A DNA stretch of 64,000 nt from Billgrantia aerodenitrificans (GCF_021404405.1 NZ_JABFTV010000008.1:222905-286904); one strand, 5' to 3'; shown: positions 42,999 through 52,531, counted from the first letter of the stretch. The notes: a model not told the origin generated them from the letters alone. Made by a program: numbers and translations.

Positions 42999-43378
42999 TT
43001 TTAATATCCCATATATATTACATGGCACGCTTATCAAACGTAAAAATAACGAATTGATTTCTAGAATTCAACTTCACTCTTAAACAACTATAATGTCGAT
43101 AAAAATAACATAACCTCGAGATTTTGTATCGAGCCTGCAGTTCTCGCATAGGAAAGGAAATAATTGAAATTTAGACCATTAGGCACGCTACCGCCCCTGC
43201 TGGCAGAATGGATGATAATGAGCATCATCCTTAGTGCGGCAGTCCCTGTGTACGTCTTGGTTACTTAGCCGTCTACTGCGGCTTTTTACTTACCGTAACC
43301 AAGCGAAACGTTTAGGGCAATGCCAACGAAAGCATGAGGCGGCGATAGCGCCACTTCTTTTGATCTGAGTCGGGACAT
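42999..43378. other. Intergenic region without recognisable gene
   Basis: About 380 bp between the AT-rich ATPase gene and the katG terminator. The left part is AT-rich and probably holds the ATPase promoter; base composition returns to the genomic norm near 43180. An imperfect inverted repeat (GGATGATAATGAGCATCATCC) lies at about 43210. Nothing coding was supported. Confidence 0.5.
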
Positions 43379-43412
43379 AAAAAAACCGGAGGCTGGTTGC
43401 TCAGCCTCCGGA
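43379..43412 (-). terminator. Rho-independent terminator of katG
   Basis: CCGGAGGCT pairs with AGCCTCCGG across an 8-base loop, and the minus-strand transcript ends in seven T's. Confidence 0.85.
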
Positions 43413-43461
43413 GTCAGTTTTGAAACCCACCAGGTCCGCGTTACTGCCGCGGACCTGTCGT

Positions 43462-45660
43462 TCAGCGGTGCAGGTCGAAGCGATCGTTCTCCATGACCTT
43501 GACCCACCCTTTCACGAAGCGGTCGATCATGCGCTCTTCACCGCCGTTGGCGGCGTACTCCTCGGCGATGGCGCGTAGCTGGGAGTTGGAGCCGTACACG
43601 AGGTCGACGCGGGTGGCGGTCCACTTCTTCTCGCCCGTCTTGCGGTGGCGGCCTTCGAAGCGCTCTTCGCTCTCGTCGAGGGGCTCCCACACGGTGCCCA
43701 TGTCGATGAGGTTGACGAAGAAGTCGTTGGTCAGCTGGCCGGGGCGGTCGGTGAGGATACCGTCGTCATTGTCACCCACGTTGACGCCGATGGCCCGCAT
43801 GCCGCCGAGCAGCGCGGTCATCTGCGGTACGCTGAGGTTGAGCATGAAGGCGCGGTCCACCATCAGGTGCTCGGCCGGGATGGAGGTCGCCTGGGGCTGC
43901 ATGTAGTTGCGGAAGGCGTCGTGCCTCGGCTCCAGGTAGGCGATGGTATCCACCTCGGTCATTTCCTGGGTGGCGTCGGTGCGGCCCGGGGTGAACGGCA
44001 CGGTGACGTTGTGCCCGGCCGCCTTGGCCGCCATTTCGACCCCGACGCTACCGCCCAGCACGATCATGTCCGCCAGGGAGATGTTGGCGTCCGAGGCGTT
44101 CTTGATCTGCTCGAGCTTGTCGATCACCTCGAACACGCCGGAGCGCTTGTTGATGTCCCAACCGGTTTGCGGTTCGAGCCGGATACGCGCGCCGTTGGCG
44201 CCGCCGCGGTGGTCGGTCTGGCGGTAGGTGCAGGCCGAGGCCCAGGCGGTGCTCACCAGTTGCTTGGCGGTGAGGCCGGAGTCGGCGATCTGCTGCTTGA
44301 GGGTGGCGATCTGCTGGTCGTTGACCAGCGGCCCCTGATGATCGGGTACCGGGTCCTGCCAGATGAGCTCTTCGTCGGGCACCTGCGGGCCGAGATAGCG
44401 GGCGCGCGGGCCCATGTCGCGATGCAGCAGCTTGTACCAGGCGCGGGCGAACTCGTCGGCGAGCTTGTCCGGGTTCTGGTGGAAGTCCTTGGCGATCTCG
44501 AGGTAGGTGGGATCGGTGATCATCGCCATGTCGGCGGTGTTCATCACCGGCGGGTTCTTCTTGCCTTCCACGTGGGCGTCGGGTACCCAGTAGCCCTCCT
44601 TGACCTCGACCGGCTCCCACTGGTTGGCGCCGGCGGGCGATTTCTTCACTTCCCACTGGTGGGCGAAGATGGTGTTGAGGTAGGAGTTGTCCCACTTGGT
44701 CGGGGTCGGGGTCCAGGCGCCTTCGAGGCCGGAGGTCACGGTGTACTCGCCGAGGCCGGTCTCATTGGTGTTGGCCCAGCCGAAGCCCTGCTGGTGGATC
44801 TTCGAGCCCTCCGGCGCTTCGCCCACGGCATCCGGCGAGCCGTTGCCGTGCATCTTGCCGAAGGTGTGGCCGCCCACCGTCAGCGCGACGGTCTCGCGGT
44901 CGTTCATGCCCATGCGGGCGAAGGTCTCGCGTACGTCCTGGGCGGACTTCATGGCGTCCGGCACGCCGTTGGGGCCTTCCGGGTTGACGTAGATGAGGCC
45001 CATCTGCACCGCGGCGAGGGGGTTGTCGAGTACGCGGCTGCCGTCTTCCCAGCTGCCGGTGTAACGCTCGTCCTTGGTGGCCAGCCACTCGGTCTCGGGG
45101 CCCCAGTAGATGTCGTCTTCGGGTGCCCAGATGTCGGCGCGCCCGTAGCCGAAGCCGAAGGTGCGAAAACCCATCGTCTCCAGCGCCCGGTTGCCGGCGA
45201 GCACCAGCAGATCGGCCCAGGAGATTTTCTCGCCGTACTTCTGCTTGATCGGCCACAGCAGGCGGCGCGCCTTGTCCAGGTTGCCGTTGTCGGGCCAGCT
45301 GTTGAGCGGGGCGAAGCGCTGCGCGCCGGTACCGCCGCCGCCGCGACCGTCCACCGCACGATAGGTGCCGGCGGCGTGCCACGACATGCGAATGAAGAAC
45401 GGGCCGTAGTGGCCCCAGTCGGCGGGCCACCAGTCTTGCGAGTCGGTCATCAGAGCATCGAGGTCGGCGCAAAGCTCATCGACATCGAGCTGCGAGAACG
45501 CCTCGGCGTAGCTGAAGTCGGCACCGAACGGGCTGGCGTCGGGGTGCTTCTGATGAAGGATGTTGAGGTTGAGCTGGTCGGGCCACCAGTGCTCGTTGCC
45601 CTGCAGACGGGACGTGGTGCGCGCCCCATACTCCCGGCGTGTAGGCTTTTGATCGGACAC
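43462..45660 (-). CDS. katG: Catalase-peroxidase KatG
   Basis: A 732-residue bifunctional heme catalase-peroxidase, full length. The distal heme site with the Trp of the Met-Tyr-Trp cross-link is in [11 protein letters not shown], the Tyr partner in [11 protein letters not shown], and the proximal His in [14 protein letters not shown]. The C-terminal half is the usual heme-free duplicated domain. It removes hydrogen peroxide in the cytoplasm. The open frame begins at 45732, but GTG 45660 has GAGGAG at the right distance and gives the usual N-terminus ([16 protein letters not shown]). No oxyR is adjacent. It is a monocistronic unit with its own terminator. Confidence 0.95.
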   Translation of the reverse strand: MSDQKPTRREYGARTTSRLQGNEHWWPDQLNLNILHQKHPDASPFGADFSYAEAFSQLDVDELCADLDALMTDSQDWWPADWGHYGPFFIRMSWHAAGTYRAVDGRGGGGTGAQRFAPLNSWPDNGNLDKARRLLWPIKQKYGEKISWADLLVLAGNRALETMGFRTFGFGYGRADIWAPEDDIYWGPETEWLATKDERYTGSWEDGSRVLDNPLAAVQMGLIYVNPEGPNGVPDAMKSAQDVRETFARMGMNDRETVALTVGGHTFGKMHGNGSPDAVGEAPEGSKIHQQGFGWANTNETGLGEYTVTSGLEGAWTPTPTKWDNSYLNTIFAHQWEVKKSPAGANQWEPVEVKEGYWVPDAHVEGKKNPPVMNTADMAMITDPTYLEIAKDFHQNPDKLADEFARAWYKLLHRDMGPRARYLGPQVPDEELIWQDPVPDHQGPLVNDQQIATLKQQIADSGLTAKQLVSTAWASACTYRQTDHRGGANGARIRLEPQTGWDINKRSGVFEVIDKLEQIKNASDANISLADMIVLGGSVGVEMAAKAAGHNVTVPFTPGRTDATQEMTEVDTIAYLEPRHDAFRNYMQPQATSIPAEHLMVDRAFMLNLSVPQMTALLGGMRAIGVNVGDNDDGILTDRPGQLTNDFFVNLIDMGTVWEPLDESEERFEGRHRKTGEKKWTATRVDLVYGSNSQLRAIAEEYAANGGEERMIDRFVKGWVKVMENDRFDLHR

Positions 45661-45934
45661 GGTCTTCTCCTCGACTGAATGGGGACCTACAGAACAGTTG
45701 GGCTGACGATTTATATCGCCTCGATTCAGCACCCTCTGACCGAGCCAGAAGGCAGTGAGGCGTCCTGTAAGCCGTCCATTACAGTGAAGGAGTGAAGGTC
45801 TAAACCGTCAAGGAGATGGGAGGCTTTCGGCTCGATAGGTGTAGGCTATGGGGCTACTCAGTGAAGCCGCATGCCGCTTCGACGACCGCCGAGAGATGCT
45901 GCGCCCACAGCCGGTAACCGGCGGTTGTAGCTGC

Positions 45935-45982
45935 TCCTACGCTCTCTCCTACGCTCTCTCCTACGCTCCCCCCTCCTACGCC
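45935..45982 (+). repeat. 12-bp tandem repeat upstream of amylase gene
   Basis: Three direct copies of TCCTACGCTCTC (the third ending CCC) followed by a partial copy, in the 500-bp gap between katG and the amylase gene. The gap otherwise holds both promoters and no gene. Pyrimidine-rich repeats like this may arise by slippage. Confidence 0.7.
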
Positions 45983-46161
45983 TCCCTCCTCTATCCTCCC
46001 AGCTGCTACGCCCTCTCTTCATTTCCAAAGGGGGTTCTGACCGATGGTCGGGCAGTGCACCGTTGGCGCTTATCAGCTATTGCGAATCAAGAACAAGCAG
46101 GCTCTGGCTGAGGCCGTTAGATGCACCACATCACAAGGATTGGGCAATACAGGAGTTCCCA

Positions 46162-47919
46162 ATGATCCCTTTGCATCGCTTTATCGCCACTTCCTCCCTC
46201 GGTCTGGGCGCCCTCGGCCTAGGCGCCCTTGGCGCGGCTACGGCGCTACCTACCCAACAGGCTCATGCCGGTACCTTCGTTCACCTGTTCGAATGGAAAT
46301 GGACCGACGTGGCACAGGAGTGTGAGAATTTTCTCGCGCCGAAGGGCTTCAGCGCCGTTCAGGTGTCGCCACCACAGGAACACATACAAGGCGACACCTG
46401 GTGGACCCGGTATCAGCCAGTGAGCTACCAATTGCACAGCCGCAGTGGCGATGCCAACGAGTTCGCCGACATGGTGCAGCGCTGCAACGCCGTCGGCGTG
46501 GATATCTACGTGGACGCGGTAATCAACCACATGGCCGCCGCCGGGGACGGTACCAGTACCGCCGGCTCATCTTATGACTCCGGCTCCCTCGACTATCCCG
46601 ATTACAGCAGCAATGACTTTCACCCCCACTGCGACATCGAGCCCGAAGACTACCGCAACGATGCCTGGCGGGTGCGGCATTGTCGGCTGGTGGGCCTGCC
46701 CGACCTGAACACCTCGGACGATTACGTACAAAGCACTCTTTCCGGCTACCTGAACCACCTGACCTCCCTGGGGGTGAAAGGCATACGCGTCGATGCGGCC
46801 AAGCACATGGCGCCGTCCGACATCAGCGGTATTCTCTCGCGGGTGAACTATCCCCTCTACGTCTTCCAGGAGGTGATCGACCTGGGCGGTGAGGCGGTGA
46901 GCGCCGACGAGTACACCGGCATTTCCGACGTCACGGAGTTTCGCTACAGCGCCTCGATCGGCGATGTCTTCAAGAACCAGCGCCTTGCCAACCTGAGCAA
47001 TTTCGGCGAGGCCTGGGGATTCCTCTCCAGCCAAAATGCGGTGGTGTTCACCGATAACCACGACAATCAGCGCGGCCACGGCGCTGGCGGCGACAATATA
47101 CTGACCTATCAGGACGGCAGCCTATACAACCTCGCCAATGTATTCATGCTGGCCTGGCCCTATGGTTATCCGAAGGTGATGTCGAGCTTCAGTTTCACCG
47201 ACAGCGAGCACGGGCCGCCTGCCCAGCCCGTTTATCAGAACGGCAGCGCCCAGTGCGGTGGCGCCTGGGTTTGTGAGCACCGCTGGAGCTCCATCGCCAA
47301 TATGGTCGAGTTCCGCACCGTCACCGCTGGCACCGAGGTAACCGGCTGGTGGGACAACGGTAATAACCAGATTGCCTTCAACCGGGGCAGCGAGGGCTTT
47401 GTCGCCATCAACCGGGAAGGCGGCTCCCTCTCACGCACCTTCGATACCACGCTTCCGGATGGTGATTACCGCAACATCGCCGGAGACGGCAGCTGCGTCA
47501 GCGTGCAGGGTGGCCAGGTCGCGCTGAACGTTCCCTCGATGGTGGCCGCGGCGCTGCATGTGGGTGCGCTCTGCAATGGTGACGGTAACGGCAATGACGA
47601 TCCGCCCAGCGATGAGAACGTAAGCGTCACTTTTACCTGTGCGAACGGCACCACGGAACTTGGCCAGAGTGTCTATGTGACCGGCAGCAACCAGGCACTA
47701 GGCAACTGGTCGCCCGCCGAGGCACTCAAGCTCGAGCCGGTGAACTACCCGACCTGGAGCGGCACCTTCAACATGCCGGAGAATGCCAATATCGAATGGA
47801 AGTGCATCAAGCGCAGCGAGACCGAGCCTGAGAGCATGCTGGAGTGGCAGCCCGGGAACAACAACCTGCTTGAAACCGGGCAAACCGGCTCTACGGTGAG
47901 CACTTCAGGAAGCTTCTGA
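46162..47919 (+). CDS. Secreted alpha-amylase with C-terminal starch-binding domain
   Basis: A 585-residue extracellular GH13 alpha-amylase. Residues 1 to about 35 are a signal peptide ending QQAHA, then the mature start GTFVHLFEWKWTDVAQECE as in animal/actinobacterial-type amylases. Catalytic regions: nucleophile Asp in GIRVDAAKHM, acid/base Glu in YVFQEVIDLG and transition-state Asp in VFTDNHDNQRGHG. After about residue 485 comes a linker and a CBM20 starch-binding domain (VTFTCANGTTELGQSVYVTG, ALGNWSPAEALKL). ATG 46162 follows AGGAG; the upstream extension to 46063 lacks homology. It degrades external starch to maltooligosaccharides. Confidence 0.93.
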   Translation: MIPLHRFIATSSLGLGALGLGALGAATALPTQQAHAGTFVHLFEWKWTDVAQECENFLAPKGFSAVQVSPPQEHIQGDTWWTRYQPVSYQLHSRSGDANEFADMVQRCNAVGVDIYVDAVINHMAAAGDGTSTAGSSYDSGSLDYPDYSSNDFHPHCDIEPEDYRNDAWRVRHCRLVGLPDLNTSDDYVQSTLSGYLNHLTSLGVKGIRVDAAKHMAPSDISGILSRVNYPLYVFQEVIDLGGEAVSADEYTGISDVTEFRYSASIGDVFKNQRLANLSNFGEAWGFLSSQNAVVFTDNHDNQRGHGAGGDNILTYQDGSLYNLANVFMLAWPYGYPKVMSSFSFTDSEHGPPAQPVYQNGSAQCGGAWVCEHRWSSIANMVEFRTVTAGTEVTGWWDNGNNQIAFNRGSEGFVAINREGGSLSRTFDTTLPDGDYRNIAGDGSCVSVQGGQVALNVPSMVAAALHVGALCNGDGNGNDDPPSDENVSVTFTCANGTTELGQSVYVTGSNQALGNWSPAEALKLEPVNYPTWSGTFNMPENANIEWKCIKRSETEPESMLEWQPGNNNLLETGQTGSTVSTSGSF

Positions 47920-48035
47920 TTATATGGCTCAGGCCATCATGACGTCGTGTACTGCCGGGCCGTTTTCCGGCAGTACCGAATTGCACCGGAAGCTCGAAGC
48001 CACCGTGACCTCCCCCCTGGCTTAGCTCCGCTCTT

Positions 48036-48383
48036 CAGCGTGCACGCAGCCCCAGCACTGCCCGCTGCGGTTGGGGAAGCGCAGGAAAGCGCCCCATGGG
48101 CGGCACCGCTGCGAAGACGACAGGTACTGAGCCGCAACGCTCGCGCACTGCCGAGACCAGCTCGAGCAGCTCCCACGCCGGCGGCCGTTGATTCGCCGAT
48201 CAGTAGGAGTTTGAGCGGTGGAGAAGTGAGAGTGGGAGATGCTCCCGACACCAGCCCGGTGCAGGGACCGCTCGCCTCCGGCAAGCGCGGGATGGTGCGC
48301 CGTAGCCGTCGCCCCTGGAACATGAGAATCGGACCGAGCACCAGGCTCAGATTCGTTGCACTGCGCAGCGCCGGCTCACCCAT
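48036..48383 (-). pseudogene. Decayed SGNH/GDSL-type esterase
   Basis: The N-terminus MGEPALRSATNLSLVLGPIL and the nucleophile block LKLLLIGESTAAGVGA of an SGNH hydrolase are intact, with GGAGTAGGG as ribosome-binding site. A different frame then gives VRERCGSVPVVFAAVPPMGR and FPALPQPQRAVLGLRAR, the second half of the same family. The intervening ~70 codons are deleted and the frame is broken, so the gene is dead. The remaining ~100 bp to the amylase stop hold nothing recognisable. Confidence 0.65.
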
Positions 48384-48405
48384 CGCCCTACTCCGGATAA
48401 GTTAC

Positions 48406-48693
48406 CTAGGCGGCAACCAGTCGCTTGACCTTGAGCTCATTGCGATGCTGCTCGGCATGCCAGAGTTCGTATTGCGCCTGCTGGTTCAGCCAGCTTTCTG
48501 CCGAAGTATCAAACGCGATAGACAGCCGTATTGCCATTTCCGGGCTAATACCAGCCTTACCGTTCAACACAGCGCTCAGGGTCTTTCGACTCACGCCCAA
48601 TCCTTCTGCGGCCGCCGTTACAGACAAGCCAAGAGGCTCGAGGCAAAGCTCGCGCAATACTTCACCAGGGTGGGGGGGATTGTGCATCAGCAT
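48406..48693 (-). CDS. higA: HigA-family antitoxin / addiction-module regulator
   Basis: A 95-residue protein with the HigA signature: start [22 protein letters not shown], then a Cro/CI helix-turn-helix ([20 protein letters not shown]) and the C-terminal [18 protein letters not shown]. HigA binds and neutralises the HigB RNase and represses the operon. ATG 48693 follows GAGGTACC. The toxin that should precede it is reduced to a remnant (48694-48762), so this antitoxin is orphaned, though it could still regulate or protect in trans. Confidence 0.85.
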   Translation of the reverse strand: MLMHNPPHPGEVLRELCLEPLGLSVTAAAEGLGVSRKTLSAVLNGKAGISPEMAIRLSIAFDTSAESWLNQQAQYELWHAEQHRNELKVKRLVAA

Positions 48694-48762
48694 GGCGGGT
48701 ACCTCAGTGGCATCTCCATCTTCGAACCGAAACTGAATAATAAACGACCCTGTTGAAAGCAT
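48694..48762 (-). pseudogene. higB: HigB toxin C-terminal remnant
   Basis: The 23 codons in frame ahead of higA read [19 protein letters not shown], matching the last strand of HigB toxins (…RICFRWEDGDAxxVxIxDYH). All upstream toxin sequence, including the catalytic region, is missing; the TetR gene begins immediately beyond. Confidence 0.5.
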
Positions 48763-48763
48763 G

Positions 48764-49426
48764 CTACGCAGGGCTCTGCTCTCGCCCTATATCGCCCAGC
48801 ATGCCCTCCAGCTCACTCTCGCTGACGCCGAGCATCTGCAGGATGTTGCGCTGGGCGGCATTGAGGATGTGCTGGCGTTCCTGCTCGCCGGGCAGGCTCT
48901 TGGCGATGGCCACGGCGCCTACCAGCGAGGCGAGAATGGCGCGGGACTTGTCGGCGATGACCTCGCGGTCGGCTTCGAAGGGCAGTTTCTTCAGGCGGCT
49001 CAAGGCGATGAGCCGGGTTTCCAGCATCTTCTTCATGCTCAGGTAGGAGGCTTCGAATAGCGTGCGGACCTCGGCGTTCTCGTTGCCGATCTCGTTGAAC
49101 AGCACGGTTTCCGGCCCCGGCTTGTGCTTGCGCTCCAGCTCCTGGAGATTCCAGCAGTTGGCCACCAGCTCGGTCAGGTGCTTCACTGAGAGCGGCCCCT
49201 TGACCAGCCTGGCCGCGCGGCTGCTCTCGAGGGTTTCCCGCACCGAGGCGTGGTAGAGCGCTTCCTTCGAGGCGAAGTGGGCGTAGAAAGCGCCGTGGGT
49301 CATCTTGGCCAGCTTCATGATCTGGGCGATGGAGACCTTCTCGAAGCCCTTGCGGCTGAACAGCTCGATGGCCGACTTGAGAATACGCTCGCGCGATTTG
49401 GCCTTGTGGTTCGTCGAGTAGGGCAT
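48764..49426 (-). CDS. TetR/AcrR-family transcriptional regulator
   Basis: A 220-residue regulator with an N-terminal TetR helix-turn-helix ([21 protein letters not shown] then [19 protein letters not shown]) and an all-helical ligand domain. It is divergent from the fabF-like gene, whose start is 91 bp away, with TTGATCATATCAAC as a partly palindromic sequence between; it probably controls that gene. The 3' end abuts the HigB remnant. Confidence 0.85.
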   Translation of the reverse strand: MPYSTNHKAKSRERILKSAIELFSRKGFEKVSIAQIMKLAKMTHGAFYAHFASKEALYHASVRETLESSRAARLVKGPLSVKHLTELVANCWNLQELERKHKPGPETVLFNEIGNENAEVRTLFEASYLSMKKMLETRLIALSRLKKLPFEADREVIADKSRAILASLVGAVAIAKSLPGEQERQHILNAAQRNILQMLGVSESELEGMLGDIGREQSPA

Positions 49427-49516
49427 GGCAACTCACACTCCCACGGTGAATATTATGTTGATCATATCAACCTGACTGTTAGCGTGGCACAACCCCAAGC
49501 TGTTCAGGAAATTACC

Positions 49517-50779
49517 ATGCAATCACCGCTCGTCATCACCGGCATGGGCATGATCAGTCCCCTTGGTTGCGGCGTCAAGGCAGGCTGGGAGCGCCTTCTC
49601 GCCGGCCGTTCCGGCATCTCTCCGATCACCCGCATCGATACCGGCGAGCTGCCGGTCAAGGTGGCAGGCGCGGTACCCGGCATCGAGGACGACCCTGAGG
49701 CCGGCCTCGATCCGGACCGTGTGCTGGATGCCAAGGAGCGTCGCAAGCTGGAGCTGTTCAGCCTCTATGCCATGGCCGCCGCCGAAGAGGCGCTGACCCA
49801 GGCCAATTGGTTCCCCGAAAGCGATGAGGACCGGCTGGCCACCGCCACCATCATCGGCTCTGGCATCGGCGGCTTCCCTACCATCACACAGGCGCAGAAC
49901 ACCCTGACGACCCGTGGCCACCGCCGGCTCTCCCCTTTCACCGTGCCGGCTTTCCTGGCCAATCTGGCGGCAGGTAACGTCTCGATTCGCTATGGCCTGC
50001 GCGGACCGCTTGGCTGCCCGGTCACGGCCTGTGCCGCCGGCGTGCAGGCCATCGGCGACGGCATGCGCATGATCCGCAGCGGCGAGGCCGAGGTGGCCCT
50101 GGTGGGCGGCGCCGAGGCCTGTATCGACCCGCTGTCGCTGGCCAGCTTCCACGCCATGAAGGCGCTCTCCACCGAGCAGGACGATCCCGGCAAGGCGTCA
50201 CGCCCCTTCGACCAGGGCCGCAACGGCTTCGTGATGGGAGAAGGCGCAGGGCTGCTGGTGATCGAAACCCTGGCCCATGCCGAGGCGCGCGGGGCAACGC
50301 CGCTGGCCATTCTCAGCGGCTACGGTACCAGCGCCGATGCTCACCACATCACCGCCGGCCCGGAAGACGGCGGTGGCGCCGCAGCGGCCATTCGGGCCGC
50401 GCTACGAATGGCGGGGCTCGCTCCCTCAGATATCGATCACATCAACGCCCACGCCACTTCGACCCCGGTCGGCGATCGGGCCGAGATCGCTGCCCTACGC
50501 AACGCCTTCGGCGACGCCCTGGGTGGCATTCCGATCTCCGCCACCAAGTCCTCGACCGGGCATCTGCTGGGTGCCGCCGGCGGCGTGGAGAGCATCTTCT
50601 CTGCCTTGGCAGCCATGCACGACCGCCTGCCCCCGACCCTGAATCTGGAGAACCGCGACGAGGATCTGCACGATCTGGATATCGTCGGTGAGGCGCGGGA
50701 GCACGCCACTCAGCACGTGCTGTGCAACGGGTTCGGCTTCGGTGGGGTGAATGCCGCGCTGATCGTGAGCAAGGTGTAG
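49517..50779 (+). CDS. fabF: 3-oxoacyl-ACP synthase II (FabF-like)
   Basis: A 420-residue thiolase-fold condensing enzyme. The catalytic triad is complete: Cys in VTACAAGVQAIGDG, His in NAHATSTPVGD and His in KSSTGHLLGAAGG; GFGFGGVNAALI closes the sequence. It elongates acyl-ACP with malonyl-ACP. The frame extends back to 49250 but ATG 49517 has AGGAAA upstream and gives the normal N-terminus (VITGMGMISPLG). It is not in a fab gene cluster and is paired with a divergent TetR gene, so it is probably an accessory paralogue, perhaps for fatty-acid tailoring under stress. A damaged copy of its 3' end occurs at 52360-52531. Confidence 0.9.
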   Translation: MQSPLVITGMGMISPLGCGVKAGWERLLAGRSGISPITRIDTGELPVKVAGAVPGIEDDPEAGLDPDRVLDAKERRKLELFSLYAMAAAEEALTQANWFPESDEDRLATATIIGSGIGGFPTITQAQNTLTTRGHRRLSPFTVPAFLANLAAGNVSIRYGLRGPLGCPVTACAAGVQAIGDGMRMIRSGEAEVALVGGAEACIDPLSLASFHAMKALSTEQDDPGKASRPFDQGRNGFVMGEGAGLLVIETLAHAEARGATPLAILSGYGTSADAHHITAGPEDGGGAAAAIRAALRMAGLAPSDIDHINAHATSTPVGDRAEIAALRNAFGDALGGIPISATKSSTGHLLGAAGGVESIFSALAAMHDRLPPTLNLENRDEDLHDLDIVGEAREHATQHVLCNGFGFGGVNAALIVSKV

Positions 50780-50788
50780 GTGGGAAGT

Positions 50789-50814
50789 GTGCCGGTAGCA
50801 AACGCTACCGGCAC
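50789..50814. terminator. Bidirectional terminator between fabF and zinT
   Basis: An 11-bp perfect stem, GTGCCGGTAGC with GCTACCGGCAC around AAAC, lies between the convergent fabF-like and zinT genes. It lacks a long T run. Confidence 0.65.
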
Positions 50815-50831
50815 ATGAGCGAGGCGCCTGT

Positions 50832-51605
50832 TCAGTGCGCCAGCATTTCCTGCACGATACCTTCGGCATCCAGCTGTGACGGATAGTAGGTGGGCCAGTT
50901 GGTGAGCTCTTCCAGCAGCGCTTCCCGATCGTCTCCCCAATACAGGTGGAAGTGGTGGGCATCGGTCGGGAAAATGGCGTGGTCGCTGAACTGGATGTAT
51001 TGCGGCATGTCCTCGTCGCCTTCTTCGCGCTCGAAGATGAACCTGACGCCTCGGTTCCCGGCGTCGTACGTCAGGATTTCATACCCGTCATAGACATACT
51101 GACCGGTCCTCTCCTGGTCGTCCTCGTAGAAGGTGACGGAATCGCCTTCGATGACGATACGATCGACGTCCGTCCGGTAGCCCGTCTCATAGTATTGCTT
51201 GTACTCCTCGGCGGTTCTCTCGTCGCTTTGCTCTGCCTTGTGAGCAAACACTTCATCGAGAGTGCCATCCTGCAGGTAGGGGTAGACGGACTGCCAGTCT
51301 CCTTCCCAATCGGAAAGGGACCGATCCTCGATCTGACTGTCTTCGAAATAGCCCGCGTAGATGTCCTCGTCGTGGCTATGGTCGTGATCGTGGCCGTTGT
51401 CATGGTCGTGACCGTTGTCATGGTCGTGATCGTGACCGTTGTCATGGTCGTGATCGTGCTCGTGCTCGTGACTATGATCGTGATTGCCGGCACTCTCTTC
51501 GGCAGAGGCGGAATCTCCGCTCTGTGCGATGGCCAGCGGCGTCCCTGCCACAATCAGAAGGCTGACGGCTACGGCGCTCATCTGTTTGGGTAATGTCAGT
51601 TCCAT
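50832..51605 (-). CDS. zinT: Zinc/cadmium-binding periplasmic protein ZinT
   Basis: A 257-residue ZinT (YodA) protein. Residues 1 to about 28 are a signal peptide (ending PLAIAQ). An unusual His/Asp-rich stretch follows (about 41-84, repeated HDHDHDNG units), then the lipocalin-like ZinT domain: SLSDWEGDWQSVYPYLQDG at its start and the metal-site region PTDAHHFHLYWGDD near the end. ZinT scavenges zinc in the periplasm and passes it to ZnuA. A Zur-box-like sequence sits about 60 bp upstream. The His-rich extension resembles those of ZnuA proteins and should add zinc-buffering sites. Confidence 0.92.
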   Translation of the reverse strand: MELTLPKQMSAVAVSLLIVAGTPLAIAQSGDSASAEESAGNHDHSHEHEHDHDHDNGHDHDHDNGHDHDNGHDHDHSHDEDIYAGYFEDSQIEDRSLSDWEGDWQSVYPYLQDGTLDEVFAHKAEQSDERTAEEYKQYYETGYRTDVDRIVIEGDSVTFYEDDQERTGQYVYDGYEILTYDAGNRGVRFIFEREEGDEDMPQYIQFSDHAIFPTDAHHFHLYWGDDREALLEELTNWPTYYPSQLDAEGIVQEMLAH

Positions 51606-51662
51606 TGGTACACACTCCTTCCATTTCTTGGCTCGGGTTTCATCATCCAGACGAATGGCAAA

Positions 51663-51679
51663 ATGCTATGCTATAACGT
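51663..51679. promoter_or_regulatory. Zur box upstream of zinT
   Basis: ATGCTATGCTATAACGT matches 13 of 17 bases of the gammaproteobacterial Zur consensus ATGTTATAATATAACAT as I remember it. It lies 58 bp before the zinT start, so zinT is expected to be derepressed by zinc limitation. Confidence 0.7.
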
Positions 51680-51749
51680 TGCTTTCACAGTCAAGCACAC
51701 TTCAGTAACTGAGACTACCTCTCGATGCGGGTGTAGCCGGTAGATCTCA

Positions 51750-52268
51750 CTAGTGGCGATGGCCGTGGCCGCGGTGGTGGACATACCGCCGAACCTGTTC
51801 GTCATCGAGCACCGTGAGCATGACCAGGTGGTATTCGAGGTGAACCGCTCGTAGCTGCCCCCAGCGCCGAGCCGTCTGCTCGGTGAGGCGCTCGATCTCC
51901 TCGAGCGTTGCTTGGCGCTCGGCAAACAGCCGGTCGAGTTCACGCTCGCTTTCGATCACTTGCTCGCCAAGCTCACTGGCACGTTCACGCATGCGCTCAA
52001 AGGCTTGTTCGGTGCGCTCCCGCTGCTCTTCTGTCAGGTTCAGTTCGTCGGCCAGCTCCAGCACGTGCATGGGACCTGGGTAGCCGTTCAACTCCGCTGG
52101 CAGGGCCAGCTCCATCCCCCTGCCCTGCTGGAGCCCTTCCACGTCGCTGGCGGAGAGCGCCTTGATCTCGCGTGAATGGAACCCGGCGTAAGAGCCGTGC
52201 CCTGTCGCTTCCCCCTGGGCCGCCCCGGTGGTCAGAACTAACAGTACAAAAGCCAACAGGCGTGTCAT
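51750..52268 (-). CDS. Spy/CpxP/ZraP-like periplasmic protein
   Basis: A 172-residue protein with a signal peptide (ending TTGAAQGEA) and a helical body containing the LTxxQ-type motif in LNLTEEQRERTEQAFERMRER, followed by a long charged helix and a His-rich C-terminus (VHHRGHGHRH). CpxP/Spy/ZraP proteins are periplasmic chaperones or metal-responsive sensors' partners; the His tail suggests metal binding. ATG 52268 follows GAGAGG; the frame extends 10 codons further. It is divergent from what was once a Crp/Fnr gene, now truncated. A decayed second copy of this gene lies at 57186-57350, next to the intact Crp/Fnr gene. Confidence 0.78.
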   Translation of the reverse strand: MTRLLAFVLLVLTTGAAQGEATGHGSYAGFHSREIKALSASDVEGLQQGRGMELALPAELNGYPGPMHVLELADELNLTEEQRERTEQAFERMRERASELGEQVIESERELDRLFAERQATLEEIERLTEQTARRWGQLRAVHLEYHLVMLTVLDDEQVRRYVHHRGHGHRH

Positions 52269-52327
52269 TGGAATGCCCTCTCTCGGTTTCGGTTGCACCT
52301 AGAGTGGGGTGGGCAGCATCATTTGGG

Positions 52328-52531
52328 TATGAGCGAGATCATATCCAGTCCGTTGCTGGGCATCTGCTGGGTGCCGCCGACGGCTTGGAGAGCCTGAATC
52401 TGGAGAACCGCGACGAGGATCTGCACGATCTGGATATCGTCTCCGGTGAGGCGCGGGAGCATGCTACTCAGCATGTGCTGTGCAACGGCTTCGGTGGGGT
52501 GAATGCCGCGCTGATCGTGAGCAAGGTGTAG
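52328..52531 (+). pseudogene. Chimeric fragment: crp/fnr start joined to fabF 3' end
   Basis: From 52328 the sequence is almost that of the Crp/Fnr gene at 57412 (ATGAGCGAGATCAYATCCAG) for about 35 bp. It then switches at GGGCATC to a copy of the 3' end of fabF (50570-50779). That copy has lost 48 bp after GGAGAGC, gained three bases near 52440 and lost six near 52493. It keeps the fabF stop region AATGCCGCGCTGATCGTGAG. The first frame stops after about 22 codons, so nothing functional is encoded. Confidence 0.8.

Noticed and set aside
43200..43290. Possible small RNA or tRNA-like sequence before the katG terminator
   Set aside because: No cloverleaf or conserved T-loop sequence could be formed on either strand.
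43645..45678. 677-codon open frame on the plus strand opposite katG
   Set aside because: Katalase-peroxidase on the minus strand explains the DNA completely; the plus-strand translation is low-complexity G/V/H/A-rich with no motif, as expected for an antisense shadow in GC-rich DNA.
51360..51485. Regular short repeats that could suggest a CRISPR array
   Set aside because: They encode the His-Asp tract of ZinT in frame; no spacers and no cas genes.
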